20,218 bases of DNA from Brumimicrobium sp051745635 (GTDB lineage: Bacteria; Bacteroidota; Bacteroidia; Flavobacteriales_D; Crocinitomicaceae): assembly GCA_051745635.1 (NCBI GenBank), contig JBNJEH010000059.1, positions 1-20,218 of the forward strand, in the 5' to 3' direction. A model generated the notes under the pieces. It was not told the DNA's origin, did no database searches, and saw nothing but the letters and a program-made list of their open reading frames with translations. The position numbers and the translations under genes are program-made. Of the stretch, positions 15,176 through 20,218 are shown in pieces (the first letter of the stretch is position 1; each line of letters opens with the position of its first letter).

Positions 15176-16527
15176 ATATAAATACCTTCAAACATATCTA
15201 TTTTATTGGTATCGGAGGGATTGGAATGTCTGCACTGGCGCGCTATTTTAATCAGCTGGACAAACGCGTTTCCGGCTATGATCGCCATCAATCCAAACTT
15301 TGTAAGCAGTTAATTGATGAAGGGATTGCCGTTCATTTTGAAGATCGGGGAGTGAGTCTCAATCAACGAGATTTGCCTGTTGATGAGACGCTGGTGGTCT
15401 ATACACCCGCTATACCAGAGGAGCTTGGCGAGTACCAATATTTCTTACACCACGGTTATACGATTTTAAAACGCTCTGCACTTTTGGGTGAATTGACCAA
15501 ACACCTCAAGGGATTGACGGTAGCTGGAACGCATGGGAAGACAACAACTTCTGCAATGCTCGCACATGTTTTAAAGGAGTCCAGTTTAAAAGCGAGTGCT
15601 TTTCTCGGAGGAATTTCGACGAATTATGCGACAAATATGATGCATGAACCTCATAGTGAATATGTCGTGGTCGAGGCCGATGAGTTTGACCGCAGTTTTC
15701 TGCACCTCTATCCTTTTGCGAGTATTCTGACATCGACTGACGCGGATCACATGGATATTTACAAAGATACGGACGCATTGAAAGCGGCATTTCAGGAGTT
15801 CGCAGATCGCATCCGTCCCGACGGTTGGCTGATTCGTCATATTGATGTCGATACTCAGACAGCCGCTGCAACGCGCACATACGGTCGCAATTCACTCGCC
15901 GATTATTGCCTTTATGATTTGAGAACAGCTGACGGGTATTTCACGATGGATCTTCGGTTGCCCAATGAAACCTGGAAAGACATTCAGCTGGGACTGCCCG
16001 GAATCCACAATGCCGAAAATGCCACGGCTGTTATTGCATTGCTTCACGAAATGGGCATCGATGAGCAGGTGATACGCAGCGGACTGCGATCGTTTCTGGG
16101 AGTGAAACGGCGTTTCGAATATCACGTGCGCTCAAAGAAACATATTTATGTCGACGATTATGCGCACCATCCTACGGCGATCAATCAACTGGTAGACTCG
16201 ATGCGTTTGTTGTACCCTGAAAAAAAGATTACAGCTATTTTTCAGCCGCACCTCTATTCGCGAACACGGGATTTTATGCAGGAATTTCAAGAAGCGTTGA
16301 GCCGCGTAGATCGCCTGTTACTGTTGCCAATATACCCCGCGCGTGAAGCCTCAATTCCAGGTGTGACATCAACCGTTTTGGCGGAGGGCATTACTACAGG
16401 CGTTCAAGTGCTGCCGCATGGTTCAGCTATTGTCGATACCTTGAATGAGGACGACGAGGTGGTGCTGTCGATTGGAGCAGGAGATATTGATCAATGGGTC
16501 GAACCGATAAAACGTGCGCTACAATGA
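15172..16527 (+). CDS. murC: UDP-MurNAc:L-alanine ligase
   Basis: This 451-residue Mur ligase joins L-alanine to UDP-MurNAc, the first step of stem-peptide assembly. Motifs are the N-terminal GIGGIGMS (13-20), the P-loop GTHGKTT (119-125), EADEFDRSF (168-176), GIHNAENA (277-284), DDYAHHP (328-334) and FQPHLYSRT. The start is a GTG at 15172 that overlaps the murG stop in the sequence GTGA. The conserved strand begins about eight residues later, so the start is well placed. The gene ends in an ATGA overlap with ftsQ, with no murB or ddl between them, as I recall for Bacteroidota. Confidence 0.95.
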   Translation: MNINTFKHIYFIGIGGIGMSALARYFNQLDKRVSGYDRHQSKLCKQLIDEGIAVHFEDRGVSLNQRDLPVDETLVVYTPAIPEELGEYQYFLHHGYTILKRSALLGELTKHLKGLTVAGTHGKTTTSAMLAHVLKESSLKASAFLGGISTNYATNMMHEPHSEYVVVEADEFDRSFLHLYPFASILTSTDADHMDIYKDTDALKAAFQEFADRIRPDGWLIRHIDVDTQTAAATRTYGRNSLADYCLYDLRTADGYFTMDLRLPNETWKDIQLGLPGIHNAENATAVIALLHEMGIDEQVIRSGLRSFLGVKRRFEYHVRSKKHIYVDDYAHHPTAINQLVDSMRLLYPEKKITAIFQPHLYSRTRDFMQEFQEALSRVDRLLLLPIYPAREASIPGVTSTVLAEGITTGVQVLPHGSAIVDTLNEDDEVVLSIGAGDIDQWVEPIKRALQ

Positions 16528-17318
16528 AAAAATGGTTGCAAATAATAGCGCTTTTGCTTATTTTCTCCGGAACGATTGTCCTGTTGATTGTTGGGCACCA
16601 GCAAGAAGGAGATATGAAGATGAATGCGCCCCACATCCAGATTGAGGTGCAGGATGGTATTGCCTTACTGACTGAAACTGAAGTGGCTGAAGAGTTGAAA
16701 ATGAACCGTTTTTACGATAAAGAGATGACTAAAAACGATTTAAAAATTCCAGCCATCGAATCCTTTCTCAATGAGATGAATGAGGTAAAAACGGCCCACG
16801 TTTACACCGATATTGGTTCGGAATGGTACGTGGAAGTGCAAACTCGACGACCTGTAGCGCGAATTATGTTGAACAATAACGATGATTTTTACCTGGATAA
16901 TGAAAATAAGATTATGGATTTGTCACATTATGCGCGTCCGAAAACCCTTGCTTTCACTGGACTGGAGGCTGTTTTTGACGAAGATGTGCACTACGGCGAA
17001 ATAATTAACAATGATTCATTGAAAACTAAATATAAACTGGATGAAATCTATCGAATTTCAAGTTATGTTTGTAATAGTGCATTTTATGATGCACAAATAG
17101 TGCAGGTTCATTACACCGCTGATGATGGTTTTATAATGATCCCACGCGTCGGTCAGCAGGAAATAGTATTTGGTGATGCACAGTCAGACGAGATGGTGCG
17201 ACAAAAATTTCAAAAGCTGACGACGTTTTACGACGAGGTAATCCCGTATGAGGGGTGGGAGAAATATAAATCGATCAATTTGAAGTTTGAGAACCAAATT
17301 GTTGCAAAGAAAAAATAG
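16524..17318 (+). CDS. ftsQ: FtsQ-type cell division protein
   Basis: This 264-residue bitopic protein has a short cytoplasmic start (MKKW), one membrane segment (about 5-24) and a periplasmic part with a POTRA-like region (about 35-110) followed by a beta-rich domain. Sequence conservation is low, and identification rests on this layout and the position between murC and ftsA. FtsQ recruits FtsL and FtsB-type partners and later divisome proteins. I chose the ATG at 16524, which overlaps the murC stop as ATGA. A longer in-frame start at 16494 lies inside murC and would add ten residues before the basic start, which is less likely. A 5-bp gap separates it from ftsA. Confidence 0.85.
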   Translation: MKKWLQIIALLLIFSGTIVLLIVGHQQEGDMKMNAPHIQIEVQDGIALLTETEVAEELKMNRFYDKEMTKNDLKIPAIESFLNEMNEVKTAHVYTDIGSEWYVEVQTRRPVARIMLNNNDDFYLDNENKIMDLSHYARPKTLAFTGLEAVFDEDVHYGEIINNDSLKTKYKLDEIYRISSYVCNSAFYDAQIVQVHYTADDGFIMIPRVGQQEIVFGDAQSDEMVRQKFQKLTTFYDEVIPYEGWEKYKSINLKFENQIVAKKK

Positions 17319-17323
17319 ATAAA

Positions 17324-18595
17324 ATGTCAGAGATTGTTGTAGGACTTGATATTGGAACGACGAAAATAGCGTGTTTTGTTGGACGAAAAAACGAGCATGG
17401 TAAAATCGAGGTACTTTCCATGGGGAAAACGGAGTCCCTTGGAGTAACCCGTGGAGTTGTTTCAAATATCGAAAAGACGGTTCACTCAATCAAAACGGCG
17501 GTTGCAGAAGCGCAGGATCGCGTGGAAGGAGATTTGACGATCGGCGTTGTGAACGTGGGAATTGCAGGACAGCACATCAAAAGCCTGCAACACCGCGGAA
17601 TGTACACGCGCAATACCACACAGGATGAGATTTCTCAAGCAGATATCGACGCTTTGATTGACGATATGTATAAGTTGGTGATGGAGCCGGGTGAAGAGAT
17701 TATCCACGTGCTTCCTCAGGAATATATCGTCGATGGCGAACAGGGGATTAAGGACCCGATTGGAATGTCTGGCGTTCGCATGGAGGCCAATTTCCACATT
17801 ATCACGGGTCGCATTAATGCAGCAAAAAACATTCAAAAATGTGTTAATAAAGCCAACCTGGAAGTTGCCGAAACGATTCTGGAACCGTTGGCGAGCTCTT
17901 CCGCAGTGCTCTCTGAAGAAGAAAAAGAAGCGGGGATTGTTCTCGTCGATATTGGTGGTGGTACAACCGATTTGGCGATTTTCCACGAAGGCATTATTCG
18001 TCATACGGCAGTGATACCATTTGGAGGTAATGTGATTACGGAAGACATCAAAGAAGGATGTACGATATTGAAACGGCAGGCCGAACAGCTCAAGGTGAAG
18101 TTTGGTAGTGCCCTCGCCAGTGAAAGCCAAAGTAACGAAATCGTCTGTATTCCCGGATTGCGCGGAAGAGAACCGAAAGAAATTTCGATCCGCAACTTGT
18201 CCAGCATTATCCAGGCGCGTATGGAGGAAATTGTCGAACACATTTACTACGAAATTAAAAACTCGGGCTACGAGAAGCGATTGATCGGTGGAATCGTCGT
18301 GACGGGAGGTGGTGCCGAGATGAACAATATTACCCAATTGTTTGAATACATCACGGGAATGGACACGCGCGTCGGCTATCCGAATGAACATCTTGGGCAG
18401 TCGGCGACTGAGGAGGCGTTGACCAGTCCAATGTATTCAACGGGTGTTGGTTTGGTATTGAAAGGGTTCGAGTCGAACGAGCGAAACAGACGCTCCTTAG
18501 CTGCTGTAAAGTCGCATTCAAAACGAACGAAAGGATCTTTTTTCGACAAGCTTTTGGAAAAAGGCAAGAGCTGGTTTGAGGAAGATGTAGATTAA
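17324..18595 (+). CDS. ftsA: FtsA, actin-like Z-ring membrane anchor
   Basis: This 423-residue cytoplasmic actin-family ATPase tethers FtsZ to the membrane and recruits later divisome proteins. Nucleotide-binding elements are GLDIGTTK (7-14), DIGGGTTDLAIF (209-220) and VVTGGGAEM (325-333). The C-terminus ends in an amphipathic helix (about 405-419, SFFDKLLEKGKSWFE) with Phe, Leu and Trp on one face and Lys on the other, the expected membrane-targeting sequence. It is preceded by a basic linker (about 386-403). The gene lies 5 bp after ftsQ and 23 bp before ftsZ. Confidence 0.95.
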   Translation: MSEIVVGLDIGTTKIACFVGRKNEHGKIEVLSMGKTESLGVTRGVVSNIEKTVHSIKTAVAEAQDRVEGDLTIGVVNVGIAGQHIKSLQHRGMYTRNTTQDEISQADIDALIDDMYKLVMEPGEEIIHVLPQEYIVDGEQGIKDPIGMSGVRMEANFHIITGRINAAKNIQKCVNKANLEVAETILEPLASSSAVLSEEEKEAGIVLVDIGGGTTDLAIFHEGIIRHTAVIPFGGNVITEDIKEGCTILKRQAEQLKVKFGSALASESQSNEIVCIPGLRGREPKEISIRNLSSIIQARMEEIVEHIYYEIKNSGYEKRLIGGIVVTGGGAEMNNITQLFEYITGMDTRVGYPNEHLGQSATEEALTSPMYSTGVGLVLKGFESNERNRRSLAAVKSHSKRTKGSFFDKLLEKGKSWFEEDVD

Positions 18596-18618
18596 AAATG
18601 AATAACTGATAAATAATT

Positions 18619-20193
18619 ATGAATATGGAATTTGATATGCCTAAAGACCAGTCTTCTATCATCAAAGTAATTGGTGTAGGAGGTGGAGGAAGCAACGCTG
18701 TTAATCACATGCATGATCAGGGAATTAAAGGAGTTGACTTCATCGTGTGCAATACCGATCGGCAAGCACTGGATATTTCTCCGGTCCCGTTTAAAATTCA
18801 GTTAGGTCCATCTTTAACAGAAGGAAGAGGAGCTGGTTCCATACCTGAAATTGGTATGAATGCAGCCATCGAAAATATCGACGATATCAAGGAAATCCTG
18901 GAAAAGAATGCCAAGATGGTATTTGTCACTGCCGGAATGGGCGGTGGTACGGGAACGGGAGCGGCACCGGTGATCGCCAAGGCGGCCCGCGACCTCGGAA
19001 TTCTCACGGTTGGAATTGTTACCGTACCGTTCAATTTTGAAGGGCGCAAAAGACGTCAGCAAGCCGAAGAAGGTCTCGAAAATATGCGCGATAACGTCGA
19101 TACATTGTTGGTTATCAATAATGAACGTCTGAGAGAAATTTCGGGTAACCTGACATTGGGGAATGCTTTTGCTCAGGCTGACGATGTCCTGGCGACAGCA
19201 GCTAAAGGAATTGCAGAAGTGATTTCCGTAACGGGGGCGATAAACGTCGACTTTAACGATGTCAATACCGTCATGAAAGATAGCGGCGTGGCCATAATGG
19301 GATCAGCTGGTGCGGAAGGTGATAACCGCGCTATCGAAGCGGTTCAGGAGGCACTGACATCTCCATTGTTGAACGATAACGATATCGTCGGAGCCAAATA
19401 TGTCTTGTTGAATATTACCTACGGTGATAAAGAAGTGCTCATGGATGAAATCTCGGATATTACGGATTACATTCAGGATGAAGCAGGTTCAACGGCGGAT
19501 GTGATTTGGGGACACGGCTATGACGAAACACTGGGCGACGCCTTGAGTGTGACGATTATTGCCACGGGCTTTAAACAGTCGCCGATTACCGGTTTTGAAA
19601 GGGCTCCTGAAAAGAATGTCCAGGTCTTGGAAGACGATCAAAAGAAAGAAGTGAAAGAGCCGCTCGAAAAAGCAACGCAGGCGAATCGATACGAAGAGGA
19701 AAAAACGGATGAACCTTACGTAAAAAGTGACGCTGATGCGCAGGAAAATACAGCGGATCGCGAAAATACGATGAACTGGGAAGTGCGCACTGTTGAGGAC
19801 AAAGAAACCTCAGAGGAAAGCAGCGAACAGCATGACACTTCAAATCAGGATCAAGAGGTTAAACGCTATTTCCTGGATGAGGACAATCAGCAGGAGCAGC
19901 GCGATGATGTGGAGAATAAAAGCAATGCCACAGAGCTGACACCTGAGGAACAACAGCGGAGATCACAAGAACGGATGGAGCGCATTCAACAATATGCTTC
20001 CCACTTGAAAAGTGCTGAAGGGTTGACTGAACTCGAAAAAGAACCGGCTTTCAAACGCAGAAAAATTAATCTGGAAGATGAGCCGCATTCGTCTGAAGAT
20101 AACATTTCGCGTTACGAGGTTTCGGATGATAAAGACGATAATAAAACATCGCTGCGCGGAACGAACTCCTTCCTTCACGATAACGTGGATTAG
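18619..20193 (+). CDS. ftsZ: FtsZ, tubulin-like division GTPase
   Basis: This 524-residue GTPase polymerises into the Z-ring at midcell. The globular core (about 12-320) has GGGGSNAVNHM (21-31), the tubulin signature GGGTGTG (108-114) and the T7 catalytic loop with N209, D211 and D214. Then follows an acidic, disordered tail of about 200 residues, much longer than the roughly 65 residues of E. coli. Within it lies EKEPAFKRRKINL (472-484), which resembles the conserved C-terminal peptide that binds FtsA, and the protein ends in NSFLHDNVD, an ending I recall from other Bacteroidota. A 23-bp gap after ftsA contains no clear promoter. The window ends 25 bases after the stop. Confidence 0.96.
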   Translation: MNMEFDMPKDQSSIIKVIGVGGGGSNAVNHMHDQGIKGVDFIVCNTDRQALDISPVPFKIQLGPSLTEGRGAGSIPEIGMNAAIENIDDIKEILEKNAKMVFVTAGMGGGTGTGAAPVIAKAARDLGILTVGIVTVPFNFEGRKRRQQAEEGLENMRDNVDTLLVINNERLREISGNLTLGNAFAQADDVLATAAKGIAEVISVTGAINVDFNDVNTVMKDSGVAIMGSAGAEGDNRAIEAVQEALTSPLLNDNDIVGAKYVLLNITYGDKEVLMDEISDITDYIQDEAGSTADVIWGHGYDETLGDALSVTIIATGFKQSPITGFERAPEKNVQVLEDDQKKEVKEPLEKATQANRYEEEKTDEPYVKSDADAQENTADRENTMNWEVRTVEDKETSEESSEQHDTSNQDQEVKRYFLDEDNQQEQRDDVENKSNATELTPEEQQRRSQERMERIQQYASHLKSAEGLTELEKEPAFKRRKINLEDEPHSSEDNISRYEVSDDKDDNKTSLRGTNSFLHDNVD

Positions 20194-20218
20194 CGGGCTG
20201 CTGTTTGTTGCAGTTGCA

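Noticed and set aside
16494..16523. Longer ftsQ start inside murC
   Set aside because: The ATG at 16524 forms the ATGA overlap seen at other junctions and places MKKW directly before the membrane segment.
17486..18391. Minus-strand open frame of 301 codons
   Set aside because: It is fully antisense to ftsA, whose motifs are intact. The His-, Asn- and Phe-rich product looks like an accidental frame.

Overview
The window is a chromosomal segment from a member of the Bacteroidota, most likely Flavobacteriales. The reasons are the order of the division and cell-wall (dcw) genes (mraZ, rsmH, ftsL, ftsI, murE, mraY, murD, ftsW, murG, murC, ftsQ, ftsA, ftsZ, with no ddl or murB between murC and ftsQ), a penicillin-binding protein with a C-terminal PASTA domain, the enlarged MraY loop, the FtsZ tail ending in FLHDNVD, promoter elements of the TAnnTTTG type, and the scarcity of Shine-Dalgarno sequences. 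A Fluviicola/Crocinitomicaceae-like organism is a guess, not shown.

Bases 1-4300 are accessory and more AT-rich. They hold the C-terminal remnant of a RhuM-like gene, a complete calcineurin-like phosphoesterase translationally coupled to it, an unrecognised lipoprotein, and a complete hipB-hipA toxin-antitoxin pair on the minus strand with a well-formed candidate operator. Three gene-poor gaps (1018-1431, 2029-2371, 3971-4521) contain degenerate copies of one dispersed repeat, including an exact 18-bp core present in opposite orientations at 1347-1364 and 4096-4113.

Bases 4350-20193 are one long plus-strand dcw operon. It starts with mraZ, preceded by a candidate MraZ operator: decamer boxes AAAGTGGTAA in tandem at 4470-4489, a further box on the -7 promoter element, and an inverted pair at 4354-4370. 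The genes then run almost without spacing (1-14 bp overlaps or 0-23 bp gaps). They cover lipid II synthesis (MurC, MurD, MurE, MraY, MurG), septal peptidoglycan polymerisation and crosslinking (FtsW, FtsI), the FtsQ/FtsL divisome connectors, and the Z-ring (FtsA, FtsZ). Four genes appear to use GTG or TTG starts at tightly coupled junctions.

The least explained gene is a 149-codon, Trp-rich soluble protein inserted between murD and ftsW, which I do not recognise. No wholly new system is evident. The best candidates for something undescribed are this protein, the MraZ operator architecture and the dispersed repeat family.
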